Positions 15,438-23,744 of a DNA stretch of 40,510 bases are shown one piece after another; the stretch's first letter is position 1, and each line of letters begins with the position of its first letter. This DNA is from Actinomycetota bacterium. Its GTDB lineage: Bacteria > Actinomycetota > Actinomycetes > Actinomycetales > Dermatophilaceae. The notes under the pieces were generated by a model. The model had not been told where the DNA came from. It ran no database searches and was given only the letters and a program-made list of their open reading frames with translations. A program made the translations under genes and the position numbers. The stretch is taken from assembly GCA_020161845.1 (NCBI GenBank), contig JAIUNK010000036.1, positions 1 to 40,510 of the forward strand, written 5' to 3'.

Positions 15438-16979
15438 TTATGTTGTATCTCTAAGGCGGCGAGTTATCAGTTCGAGACGATCGCCGCCCCGCAATGCCAG
15501 CAGGAGCGACCCCAGCCCGACGACCAAGGCCACCGTGAGACCCCCCAGGGTGGGGCCCAGCAGCCAGCGGGCCGCGAGCGCGGCGGTCCCGACGCAGCCG
15601 ATCACCAACGGTCCCATCGCGACCACCGGGCGCAGACTGACCGCGATCCCCATTCGGCGCCGCACGGCCCAGGCGACCAGCACGGTGTCGACCAGCACGG
15701 TCAGCAGCCAGGCCAGCGCCGCACCGAGGGCCCCCCAGTGGGGCGTCAGCAGCAGATTCGCTCCCACGCAGGTCGCCAGCGCGGCGGACTTGTTGAGCAG
15801 CTGGCGCGCGCTGCCGCCGCCGAGCAGCAGAATGCTCTGCAGCGAACCCGCCGCGGCGAACGCCGCCACCCCCAGGCACATCACCCGCAGCACCGGTGCG
15901 GCGGCAGCGAAGTCGGCGCCGAAGAGGCCGACGGCGACCTCCGCGAACACGGCCAGCACGAGCAACGCGGGCCACACCAGCGCGATCATGGCCGCGGTCG
16001 CGGCCTCGTAGAGGCGCTGCACCGCCTCGATGCGGCCGGTCGCCAGCCAGGCCGAGATCCGCGTCGAGATGCTCACCCGCAGGGCGTTGTCGACGAGCAG
16101 GGACACCTTGACCAGGCGCGTGGCTACGGCGTACAGGCCCGCGGCCCGCTCTCCGGCGAGCACCGCGACGAGCAGCACGTCGAGCCACTCCAGGACGATC
16201 TCGACCAGCGCCGCCGCGGCGCGGGGGAGGCTGAAGGCCCAGAATTCGCGCCACAGGGCCGCCCGCCCGGTGGCGGGCCGACGGGCCGGCGCGGCGCGCA
16301 GCACCCGCCGCAGCGTCGCGGCGAACAACACCGCCGCCAGCAGCGCGACCAGCGGCAGGCCGGCCGCCCAGCCGGTGATGGCGCCCGCCACGCCCAGGCC
16401 GAGGGCGGCCGCGGCGGCGACCCCCACCAGGCGGGTCCCCGGCAGGACCACGTTCTGGACGAGCGCGAACGCCCCGACCCGCCCCAGCCCGCGGGTGCCG
16501 GCGGTGAGCACGGTCGTGAGCGCCAGAAGCGGGAGCACCGGGGCCACCTGCCGCAGCAGGGCGGCGGCCGTGGCGGCGTGGCGTCCGTCGAGCAGCTCCC
16601 CGATGCCGCCGCCCAGCGCCGCCAGGGCGAGCGCGGCCAGCGCCCCGACGCCGAGGACGGGTAGCAGTGCCGCCGTGGCGAGCGTGGGCAGGTCCGCCTC
16701 CCGGCCGGTCGCCCGCGCCCGCGAGGCGAACCGGGTCAGTCCGGTGTCGGCGCCCAGCTTGAGCAGGTTCGCCAGCACGAGGACGACGCCGATGACGGCG
16801 AAGAAGAGGCCGGTGTCCGCCGGACCGTACGATCGGCCGACCACGACGACCAGCGCGAAGTTGACCGCCGCGCCGGCCCCGGCCGCGGACAGGGCCAGCA
16901 CGGCCGAGCCCAGCAACGACCCGTGCAGCGGCGGGGGCGACGTCGCGACGGGCCGGCGCCGGGCCCGGACCGCCCTCAT
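15438..16979 (-). CDS. Wzx-like lipid-linked oligosaccharide flippase
   Basis: 513 aa. The ATG at 16979 overlaps the stop of the upstream polymerase/ligase gene (ATGA). About 12-14 membrane segments are visible, starting LLGSAVLALSAAGAGAAVNFALVVVVGR, followed by the family-typical GPADTGLFFAVIGVVLVLANLLKLGADTGLTRFASR. Basic inter-helix loops and EFWAFSLPRAAAALVEIVLEWLDVLLV in the middle are typical of the MOP superfamily polysaccharide-transporter branch. It is distinct from MurJ, which is encoded separately at 31709-33421. Predicted role: flipping the undecaprenyl-linked repeat unit built by the GT2 and Alg13/14-like enzymes to the outer face, for the Wzy-like protein. Confidence 0.88.
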   Translation of the reverse strand: MRAVRARRRPVATSPPPLHGSLLGSAVLALSAAGAGAAVNFALVVVVGRSYGPADTGLFFAVIGVVLVLANLLKLGADTGLTRFASRARATGREADLPTLATAALLPVLGVGALAALALAALGGGIGELLDGRHAATAAALLRQVAPVLPLLALTTVLTAGTRGLGRVGAFALVQNVVLPGTRLVGVAAAAALGLGVAGAITGWAAGLPLVALLAAVLFAATLRRVLRAAPARRPATGRAALWREFWAFSLPRAAAALVEIVLEWLDVLLVAVLAGERAAGLYAVATRLVKVSLLVDNALRVSISTRISAWLATGRIEAVQRLYEAATAAMIALVWPALLVLAVFAEVAVGLFGADFAAAAPVLRVMCLGVAAFAAAGSLQSILLLGGGSARQLLNKSAALATCVGANLLLTPHWGALGAALAWLLTVLVDTVLVAWAVRRRMGIAVSLRPVVAMGPLVIGCVGTAALAARWLLGPTLGGLTVALVVGLGSLLLALRGGDRLELITRRLRDTT

Positions 16980-18307
16980 CGCGGCGCCGCGTCGGAGGTG
17001 GTCCGCGGATCGCCCGCGCGCAGCACCAGGGCGCAGGCTGCGGCCAGCGCGAACAGCTGAATGGAGTCCAGGCCGTAGAAGGCGATCCCGACGACGGCGG
17101 CGCAGACGGCTGCGTGCACCCACAGCAGGGCCGTGTCACCGCCCCCGCCACGTTGGTCACCAAGGCGGGCGCCGCGCAGCGCGACCCCGACCAGGAAGGT
17201 CAGGAAGAGGGCGGCGCCGATGAAGCCGTAGGAGAACAGGTACATCCAGATTGCACCCTGGGTTCCGAGCGCCACCCCGATCTCCTCGGAACCGCGCGGC
17301 GCACCGTAGCCCAGCAGCGGCGACTCCAGCGTCGCGCGCAGCGTCGCCAGATAGACCTCCGCCCGGCCGGCGGTGGAGTCGCTGGCCTGCGCGCGTTCGG
17401 CGATGAGACCGAGCACGTCCAGGCGGACGAACAGCACCCCGACGGCGAGCACGCCGCCGGTGACGAACGCCGCGGCGGCGACCCGGCCACGCACGGCCAA
17501 CCCGATCAAGGCGACCACGACCCACACGCCGGTCATGATGAGCATCCCGCGGTTGCGGGTCGCCGCGGCCGGCACCAGCGAGGCGGCGATGCCGAGCAGG
17601 ATCGCCGTCCGGGCCCACCGGGAGCGCAGCCGGGTCCGCAGCGCGAGCATCAGCGGGGTGAGGAAGGCGACCGCCCAGCCCCACCCGTTGGTGTAGGCGA
17701 ACGGCGCCGACGGCCGGTTGAACGGGGCCGCCGCCCCCCACGGGGTCTGCACCTCGGCAAAGTGCGGCACCAACAGATCGTGGACCAGCTCGTTCGACAA
17801 TATGGGGGCCGGCATCACCGCGGCCATCGGGGTGCGGAAGCCGCCGTCCGGCCAGAGCACCCCGAGGTAGCCGCCGACCAGCACCAACGCCCACAGCCCG
17901 GCCAGGGCCAGCAGGACCCGGCGGGTGGTCAGGCCGCGGGAGTTGGCGACGTGCGCCACGACCACCGCCGCGGCGGCGAGCGAGGTCCACCGCACCGCAA
18001 ACCCGACCAACCGCAGCCCGGAGTCGAGCATGACGGCGCACGGCAATGCCCAGGCTACGAAGCCGAGCAGGGGTCCCGCACCGGCCGGGAGCCGGAGCGC
18101 GCCGGGATGCCGGGCCGTCGCGATCATGCCGCCGACGACCAGCAGGTAGGCAACCGGGAGGAACGGCGTCAGCCCGAGCACCCACCACAAGGGCATTCCG
18201 CCGAGGACCGTCAACAATGGCCAGGCCGGCAGGTCGACGCGCCGCCGCGCCGATGCGGGGGGTTCGGCGGTCAACGGCGCAGGGACTGACCCGGGGGCTC
18301 GGCTCAC
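16976..18307 (-). CDS. O-antigen ligase / Wzy-like polymerase family membrane protein
   Basis: 443 aa. The GTG at 18307 overlaps the GT2 gene's stop (GTGA). About ten to twelve membrane segments are separated by one large extracytoplasmic loop (about 155-215: ILSNELVHDLLVPHFAEVQTPWG...), as expected for the Wzy_C/WaaL family. Following it are RNRGMLIMTGVWVVVALIGL and, near the C-terminus, LGYGAPRGSEEIGVALGTQGAIWMYLFSYGFIG, which matches the position of the family's conserved H/G-rich loop. It either polymerises the flipped repeat units or ligates polymer to an acceptor; these roles cannot be told apart by sequence alone. With flippase and Wzz-like genes beside it, polymerase is the better guess. 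Confidence 0.83.
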   Translation of the reverse strand: MSRAPGSVPAPLTAEPPASARRRVDLPAWPLLTVLGGMPLWWVLGLTPFLPVAYLLVVGGMIATARHPGALRLPAGAGPLLGFVAWALPCAVMLDSGLRLVGFAVRWTSLAAAAVVVAHVANSRGLTTRRVLLALAGLWALVLVGGYLGVLWPDGGFRTPMAAVMPAPILSNELVHDLLVPHFAEVQTPWGAAAPFNRPSAPFAYTNGWGWAVAFLTPLMLALRTRLRSRWARTAILLGIAASLVPAAATRNRGMLIMTGVWVVVALIGLAVRGRVAAAAFVTGGVLAVGVLFVRLDVLGLIAERAQASDSTAGRAEVYLATLRATLESPLLGYGAPRGSEEIGVALGTQGAIWMYLFSYGFIGAALFLTFLVGVALRGARLGDQRGGGGDTALLWVHAAVCAAVVGIAFYGLDSIQLFALAAACALVLRAGDPRTTSDAAPR

Positions 18308-19221
18308 AGGCCGTGCCCCCGCGCGTTCACCCGCTCGAGCAAGCTCTCCGCGCGAACGACGCCGCTGGCCACGGCGATGGCGCCATAGGCCCGCAGTTGC
18401 CGCGGATCGTCGCGCAGCGTCTTGGCCGCCCATTGCACCGCCCGCCCGCGGCGCCCGGCGGCCGCGTGCGCGAACGCGATCTGACCGCGCATCCGCGCCC
18501 GGCCGACTCGGTCGCTGCCGTACTCCGGGTGCTTGGCCAGGATGTACCCCAGCCCCTCGGTGATCCCGTCCCAGCGGGTGGTGAAGTAGGACAGCCGATC
18601 CCAGTGGATGATCGTCAGCAGCGCCGGCACCGAGAGCACCGGCCCACCGTGCGACATCCGCAGCAGCAACTCGTAGTCCTCGCCGTACGACGTGGGTAGC
18701 TCCTCGTCGACGCCGCCGGCCGCGAGCAGATCAGCGCGACGCAGCAGGAACGCCGACGGCGCCAGACCGACGACCCGAGAGCGCAGCAGGTCGGCGAGGG
18801 TGACCTCCTCCGGCGGCACCCGCGGGACCCGCTCCCGCTCCGTGACGATGAGGATGCCGGTGGCGACCAGTGACGCCTCCGGACGACGTCGGAGCAGCTC
18901 GACCTGGGCGGTGATCTTGCCGGGCAGCCACTCGTCGTCGTCGTCGCAGAAGGCGATCAGCTCGCCGGCGGCGGCGTCGACGCCGGTGTTGCGGCCGCCG
19001 GCCAACCCGGGGCTGCGCGTGTTCGCCAGCACCCGCAGGGACCGGCCCGCCGGCAGATCGGGCATCGCGAGGTCGTCCTCGCACCGATCCAAGACGACGA
19101 CACACTCCAGCTCGCCCGGATAGTCCTGATTGAGGATGCTCGACACCGCGCGGCGCAACAGCTCCGGGCGGTCCCGGGTGCAGACCACCGCCGAGACGCT
19201 GGGATGCGGGCCGGCCGTCAC
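18304..19221 (-). CDS. family 2 glycosyltransferase (GT-A)
   Basis: 305 aa. The GTG at 19221 overlaps the fibrinogen-like protein's stop (GTGA). Canonical GT2 features: SVSAVVCTRDRPELLRRAVSSILNQDYP at the start, AGGRNTGVDAAAGELIAFCDDDDEWLPGK with the metal-binding DxD (about 92-95), and SYGEDYELLLRMS (about 187-199) holding the catalytic-base ED. No membrane segment is seen, so it is a cytoplasmic or peripheral enzyme adding a sugar from a nucleotide-sugar donor to the growing lipid-linked unit. It is probably the second sugar-adding enzyme of the locus beside the Alg13/14-like pair. No initiating phosphoglycosyltransferase is present in the window, so that step must be encoded elsewhere. Confidence 0.9.
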   Translation of the reverse strand: MTAGPHPSVSAVVCTRDRPELLRRAVSSILNQDYPGELECVVVLDRCEDDLAMPDLPAGRSLRVLANTRSPGLAGGRNTGVDAAAGELIAFCDDDDEWLPGKITAQVELLRRRPEASLVATGILIVTERERVPRVPPEEVTLADLLRSRVVGLAPSAFLLRRADLLAAGGVDEELPTSYGEDYELLLRMSHGGPVLSVPALLTIIHWDRLSYFTTRWDGITEGLGYILAKHPEYGSDRVGRARMRGQIAFAHAAAGRRGRAVQWAAKTLRDDPRQLRAYGAIAVASGVVRAESLLERVNARGHGL

Positions 19222-22100
19222 GGGGTCCGCACCCCCACCGCGGTCAGGTCGAAGGAGATATCCCGGGTGGCCCGGTAGCCCAGGTGGGTCTGCGCCGCCA
19301 GCACGTTGCGCCCCGTGACGAACTGCGTCCCGGGGATCGTGAGGACCAGCGGGTTGGCCCGGGCCGTGCCAGTGCGCGGCGAGAGGGTCGCGTAGCTGTT
19401 CTGCGTGATCGGGCCATCGGCCAGGTTCTTGCGACCGATCTCGGTGCCGTTCAGGAAGACGATCACGCCGTCGTCGGCCGGGACCGTGATCGTGACCGTG
19501 CCGAGCGCCGTCGGGTCGGGCACGTCAACCCCACGCCGGAACTGGGCGGTCAGCGGCGGAGTGGTCCCCGGCGCGGTGATGGTCGTGCCGAGCGGGCTGG
19601 AGCCGTAGCCCAATGGGCTGGCCCCGGTGGCCCAGTCCGCGTCGGCGAAGCCGGGGCCGGCCCAGTCCGAGTTGAGCGGCGCGCCGTCGAAGCGCCACGA
19701 CCAGACCGCGCCGGGTGCGACGAGCACGGTGCTCACTGGAGCAAGCGCCGGATCCACGGTGACGACGGGGGTGCTCGCGGAGCGGTTCCCGGCCGGGTCC
19801 ACGGCCCGTACGACGTACCCGGTGGGCCGCTCGGGCAGCGACACCGACAGGGTCGTTGCGGTGCTGGTCGCGACGACCCGACCGTCCGCGAGAACCTCGT
19901 AAAGGACCCCGGCCTCGGCCGACGCCGACCAGGACAGGGACACCGTCGACCCCGTCACCCCGCCAGCGAATGCGCTGGCCAAGTCGCTGGGCGGCGGTGG
20001 GGGAGTGATATCCCGCGGCGCGAACCGCACGAAGCCACCGGACCATTGCGCGCGCCCGCTGGTGGTCACTGAGCTGGCGAAGCTGCCACCGACCCACAGG
20101 GTGCCGCGGCTGTCGACGGTGCTCGCCCACGCGCCGTAGCCGGCCCGCGCGTCCAGGATCGGATCGAATTCGGGCAGGAAGGCGCCGGTCGTGCCGTCGA
20201 ACGCGCCGACGAAGCCGAGCTTGTCGCCCTGGGCAAAGTTGTACGGCCAGCCGTAGATCGTCGGGCCCGAATAGAACCAGTCGTTGCAGTGGCAGCCGCC
20301 GTAGACGGTGTCCGTGGCACGGTCGACAAAGCTGGTTTGGAAGTCACCGCCGGACATCGCGATGCCGCCCGAGGCGAAGGTCAGCGGCCCCCGGGCGTAG
20401 GAGAACAGGCTGTGCTGCGAGCCGCCCGCCCAGACCCGTGCGGCGCTCTCGGAGACCGTGAACTGGAAGTTCGCGCTCTTGGCCGGATCGACGCTGAACT
20501 TGGTGGCCCAGGGCAGCACCGGCGCGCCGGCAGCGGTGCTCACGGCCGCCAGCTTGTCCACCGCCGTCGCATTGGACGCCGTGAAGTAGCCCGCGGCGTA
20601 GACCCGCGGGTCGGTCGCCGCCGGCGTGATCTCGTTGACCGCCCCGTTGAACGCCGGGTTCCAGCCCTGGTCGGGCAGCCCCGTGGTGTAGTCGACGCGG
20701 CCGGCGGCCCGGGCGTAGGCGGTGCCGCGGCTGCCCCCGTTCAGATGGGTGAACGCCCCGCCGAGGTAGAGGTAACCACCAGAGACCTTCAGGGAGCGCA
20801 CCGAGAGCACGCCGTTGGTGAGCCGGTTCTCCACCTGGAGTGCGAACCCCGGGGCCGCCGCACCGGTGAGCGGGTCGAGGACGGCCACCCCCGCCGCGGG
20901 CGCGCCGTTCAGGGTGGTGAACTCGCCGCCCACGGCGAGCAGCCCGTTGGGCAGCGCGGTCAGCGCCTTGACCTGCTCGTTCAGGACCGGGCGGAAGCCG
21001 CTGACGAATTCGCCGGTGGTGATGTCGAATCCGGCCAGGAAGGGCTGCGGGACGGCACCGGTGCCGGCGGCATCGCGCTGCACCGTCGCGAAGTTGCCCC
21101 CGACGTACATCACGTTGCCGATCTGCGCGAACGCCTGCACCTCCGAACGGAGCTCGCTGCTGATCCCGCCGCCGCCGGCCAGCCCGGCCACGCCCCACCC
21201 GGTGGGGACCGCGCGGGTCTCGGGCAACGCCCGGCGCGTGCTCGCCGCGAGGCCCCCGGCCGGCACCGTGGGATAGGTGAGGTCGGCCGTCCGCAGCTTC
21301 GGCCGCAGGTACATCTGGGTGAACGGCCGGGGGTTGGACGCGCCGGTCTTGGCGGACCACACGTAGCTGTCCGGGCCGGTCACCCCCGTCGCCGTGGTGC
21401 CGAACGCAAATCCGCCGGTCCAGCCCTGCGCAGGGGACAGCTCCGTGTTGACCCGGTTGAACACCGAGTCGGTGCCGAAGTCGAGGGTGTTGCCCACCCC
21501 GCCGTACGCGCCGTCGAACGTCATGCTGCCCGACCTGAGCGGATGGCGGCCCCGGAAGGTCCAGATCCACCGGTCCCGGTTGACGAACCGGAAGCGCACC
21601 TCCTGGCGGGTGCTGCCGTCGACCGCGGTGGCCCGCCGCAGCCGAACCCCATCCGGCAGAGCATCGACGCGCTGCCCGCCAAGCAGCCCGTCCACGACCG
21701 TGCTCGGCAACTGCCGCACCCGGAACGCGGCGGGGCCGTCGACGACCGATCGGACCTCGGCGACCGTGCCCTGGCCCTCGTATTCGCTGCGCCAGCCCTC
21801 GCGACCCCGCGCCACCAGCACCCAACCACCACCGTCGGTGGTCATGTCGCAATAGAACTGATCCGGTTGCACGAGCTGCGGCGTCACGAGCCAGTAGATC
21901 CCGTCCGCCGCCGCCGGGTTGTCCTGCTTGATCTCCCAACAACTGGCGGCCGCGCGGTCCATGGCGGAGCCGTCGTTGGCCGGTGTCGTCGCGGCGCGCG
22001 CCACGGGCGTAGGCGCCCCCGGAGCGAATGACACGGACCCGACGATGAGGCCGAGGCCGATCGCGGCGAGCCGGGATCGTGTCGCGGACAACGCGCTCAC
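19218..22100 (-). CDS. secreted fibrinogen-like / beta-propeller / FN3 / galactose-binding protein
   Basis: 960 aa. The GTG at 22100 overlaps the upstream stop (GTGA). Parts: signal peptide (1-36, ending near PVARA); a fibrinogen C-terminal-like domain (about 53-270) opening SCWEIKQDNP and containing YCDMTTDGGGWVLVARG; several delta-60/DUF5122-like propeller repeats (about 330-690) of the form VMYVGGNFATV, LLAVGGEFTTLNG, LYLGGAFTHLNG; an FN3-like domain (about 700-785); and a galactose-binding-like domain (about 792-960) with ADDGVIVFLNGTEIGRKNL and GRNVLAAQTHLG, matching the N-terminus of the GH16 protein. No sortase signal or C-terminal anchor is seen. It is likely an exported polysaccharide-binding or matrix protein made along with the polymer. 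Precise ligand and role are unknown. Confidence 0.85.
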   Translation of the reverse strand: MSALSATRSRLAAIGLGLIVGSVSFAPGAPTPVARAATTPANDGSAMDRAAASCWEIKQDNPAAADGIYWLVTPQLVQPDQFYCDMTTDGGGWVLVARGREGWRSEYEGQGTVAEVRSVVDGPAAFRVRQLPSTVVDGLLGGQRVDALPDGVRLRRATAVDGSTRQEVRFRFVNRDRWIWTFRGRHPLRSGSMTFDGAYGGVGNTLDFGTDSVFNRVNTELSPAQGWTGGFAFGTTATGVTGPDSYVWSAKTGASNPRPFTQMYLRPKLRTADLTYPTVPAGGLAASTRRALPETRAVPTGWGVAGLAGGGGISSELRSEVQAFAQIGNVMYVGGNFATVQRDAAGTGAVPQPFLAGFDITTGEFVSGFRPVLNEQVKALTALPNGLLAVGGEFTTLNGAPAAGVAVLDPLTGAAAPGFALQVENRLTNGVLSVRSLKVSGGYLYLGGAFTHLNGGSRGTAYARAAGRVDYTTGLPDQGWNPAFNGAVNEITPAATDPRVYAAGYFTASNATAVDKLAAVSTAAGAPVLPWATKFSVDPAKSANFQFTVSESAARVWAGGSQHSLFSYARGPLTFASGGIAMSGGDFQTSFVDRATDTVYGGCHCNDWFYSGPTIYGWPYNFAQGDKLGFVGAFDGTTGAFLPEFDPILDARAGYGAWASTVDSRGTLWVGGSFASSVTTSGRAQWSGGFVRFAPRDITPPPPPSDLASAFAGGVTGSTVSLSWSASAEAGVLYEVLADGRVVATSTATTLSVSLPERPTGYVVRAVDPAGNRSASTPVVTVDPALAPVSTVLVAPGAVWSWRFDGAPLNSDWAGPGFADADWATGASPLGYGSSPLGTTITAPGTTPPLTAQFRRGVDVPDPTALGTVTITVPADDGVIVFLNGTEIGRKNLADGPITQNSYATLSPRTGTARANPLVLTIPGTQFVTGRNVLAAQTHLGYRATRDISFDLTAVGVRTP

Positions 22101-22816
22101 CGCTCACACCTGGTGTCGATGGGCATCGCATGGGACAGCACGACCCACCGCTTGCCGGTCTCCTGCAGGACGAACTCGTGCAGGTCGAGGCGCGTGCCGG
22201 CGGGGGCAGCGGAGCGCAGGACGTGGGGTGTCGATCGGACGCCCGGCCGCTGCTCCGTCGCGTCCCCGTCCTGCACCACCTGCACGGCAGAGGAGTCCAG
22301 GCAGGCCACCACCAGCAGCCGGTGGGGTTGCTTCTGGGTGAACGCGGAGGCCTTGGTGACCGTCACCGTCCCGACCTGGCGGCGCTGTGCGGCCGCCAAC
22401 TCCTGAAGTCCCGCCTGGACCTCACCGCGGGCCGAGCCGATCGCGAGCTTGTCGTCCTTGATCGGGGCGAGCTCGAGGGTGGCGTAAGCGGCATCGGCCG
22501 CCGCCAGGAACTCGCCGACCACCTGGATAGCCTGCGCCGCCGGGCCGCCCTCGGCCGGGGTGCCCCACTCGGCGCGCGCCTTGACGGCGGGCAGCGCCCG
22601 CTCCGCAGGCGAGGCTGACGGTGACGGTGACGGTGACGGTGACGGTGGCAAGGCTGGCGGTGGCGGTGGCGAGGCGCTGACGGTGGCCAAGGCGGCCGCC
22701 ACGCCGACCGAGGTGACCTGGTCAGCAGGCGGGTTGCCCCCCGAAGCGGTCGCCAGGATGGTCCCCGCCAGCGCCACGCTGGCCGCCCCTACGACCGCAG
22801 CCCATCGGCTCTGCAT
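22097..22816 (-). CDS. secreted or membrane-anchored NTF2-like hypothetical protein
   Basis: 239 aa. ATG at 22816 with GGGGAGGGA about 6 nt upstream, while the frame continues upstream without a good site. An N-terminal hydrophobic segment (WAAVVGAASVALAGTILATA) acts as signal or anchor. Next is a Pro/Ser linker (SPSPSPSPSPS) encoded by five tgacgg repeats. The folded part (about 95-239) has VVGEFLAAADAAYATLELAPIKDD, LLVVACLDSSAVQVVQDGD and RWVVLSHAM. This pattern is common in actinobacterial secreted NTF2-like proteins that accompany transport or surface systems. Two Cys residues could form a disulfide. It is first in a five-gene overlapping run (this gene, fibrinogen-like, GT2, Wzy-like, Wzx-like), so it is probably an accessory factor for assembly or export. 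Specific function is unknown. Confidence 0.72.
   Translation of the reverse strand: MQSRWAAVVGAASVALAGTILATASGGNPPADQVTSVGVAAALATVSASPPPPPALPPSPSPSPSPSASPAERALPAVKARAEWGTPAEGGPAAQAIQVVGEFLAAADAAYATLELAPIKDDKLAIGSARGEVQAGLQELAAAQRRQVGTVTVTKASAFTQKQPHRLLVVACLDSSAVQVVQDGDATEQRPGVRSTPHVLRSAAPAGTRLDLHEFVLQETGKRWVVLSHAMPIDTRCER
22616..22645. repeat. five 6-bp tandem repeats (tgacgg)
   Basis: Five perfect tgacgg units in the linker of the minus-strand NTF2-like protein, encoding alternating Ser-Pro. Copy number can change linker length without a frameshift. Confidence 0.9.
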
Positions 22817-22966
22817 AGTCGTCCCTCCCCGATCGCCGTCGCGATCCCTTGTGTGCTGTGCGCGAATTGGGCTCTCTCCCCAGGCCCTTCGCTTCCGCCA
22901 CCGATCGGTGCCGGAGCTGTTCGTCGGATTATGCGGCTGGTCGGGCGTTATGAGCACCCGTCCCAG

Positions 22967-23620
22967 TCACGATTCGAGATGGACGCGCGACCTGAATTGC
23001 GTGCTCGCGGGAGTTCTCTCCGCGCGGCCGACGGCCTGGCCGCAGCTCGGGCAGCGCCGTGCCGCGGAGCGCGCCGCGGCGGGATCGAGGGCCGAGCGGA
23101 CGTCGTTGGACGCGGCGGCCTGGGCCGTGACGGCGGCCGGGGCGAGCGGGGTGGGCCGCTCATCCAGCGCGACCGGCTCGACCGGGGTGTTGGCCAGTCG
23201 GGTGAGCACGTCGCGCAGCAGCGAGCTGGAGGTGTGCGCGGTGTAAGGGAAGAACTCCATCCGGGCCCCGACCTCCGCCAGGCGCCGCGCCAGACTCTCG
23301 CCCCGGGGGGTGCCGGCCCAGTCGTCGCCCTTGAAGAGCACGTCGAACCGGACCAGGTGGCGCCACGAGTCGACCCTGTCGACGTAGGGGTCGACCAGCA
23401 CGTCGTCGACGTCTCGCAACCCGCGCACGATGTCGAGGCGCTCCGCCACCGGGATCACCGGCGCGTGGCCCTTCATGGCGACCACCACCTCGTCGGTGAC
23501 CACCCCGACGACGAGCCGGTCGCAGCGCTCCCGCGCGCGCATGATGATGTTGAGGTGGCCGATGTGAAACATGTCCCAAACTCCGGAAACATAGCCCACG
23601 ACCGTGCCGTCGGTCCCCAT
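22967..23620 (-). CDS. TagD-like cytidylyltransferase family protein
   Basis: 217 aa. ATG at 23620 with GGGGGTGATC upstream; an in-frame GTG three codons earlier is possible. The N-terminal ~135 residues form a nucleotidyltransferase of the glycerol-3-phosphate cytidylyltransferase type: GYVSGVWDMFHIGHLNII with HxGH (about 19-22), FKGDDWAGTPRGE, and YTAHTSSSLLRDVL in place of the RTxGISTT loop. These enzymes make CDP-alcohols or nucleotide adducts. The usual Arg-Thr before the Ser/Thr run is changed (YTAHTSSS), so substrate prediction is uncertain. The C-terminal ~80 residues are an extension with CPSCG, possibly half of a zinc site. It is the natural donor-maker for the CDP-alcohol transferase of the locus. 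A perfect 18-bp palindrome lies 23 bp upstream of the start. Confidence 0.82.
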   Translation of the reverse strand: MGTDGTVVGYVSGVWDMFHIGHLNIIMRARERCDRLVVGVVTDEVVVAMKGHAPVIPVAERLDIVRGLRDVDDVLVDPYVDRVDSWRHLVRFDVLFKGDDWAGTPRGESLARRLAEVGARMEFFPYTAHTSSSLLRDVLTRLANTPVEPVALDERPTPLAPAAVTAQAAASNDVRSALDPAAARSAARRCPSCGQAVGRAERTPASTQFRSRVHLES

Positions 23621-23642
23621 GCGGATCACCCCCAGGGGCTCG

Positions 23643-23660
23643 GCGGATCCGCGGATCCGC
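23643..23660. promoter_or_regulatory. perfect 18-bp palindrome upstream of the cytidylyltransferase
   Basis: GCGGATCCGCGGATCCGC reads the same on both strands and consists of two overlapping GCGGATCCGC palindromes. It lies between the cytidylyltransferase start and the end of the second DUF559 gene. It could be an operator, or a strong hairpin at the end of the DUF559 transcript. Confidence 0.6.
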
Positions 23661-23744
23661 GCGCCCCAGTCGCCAGTTGCGCTGCGACGTCCGGGATTTC
23701 CCGGGGCGGACGGGTGACGTTGGCCGGCCGCGCCGCGCGCGTCT

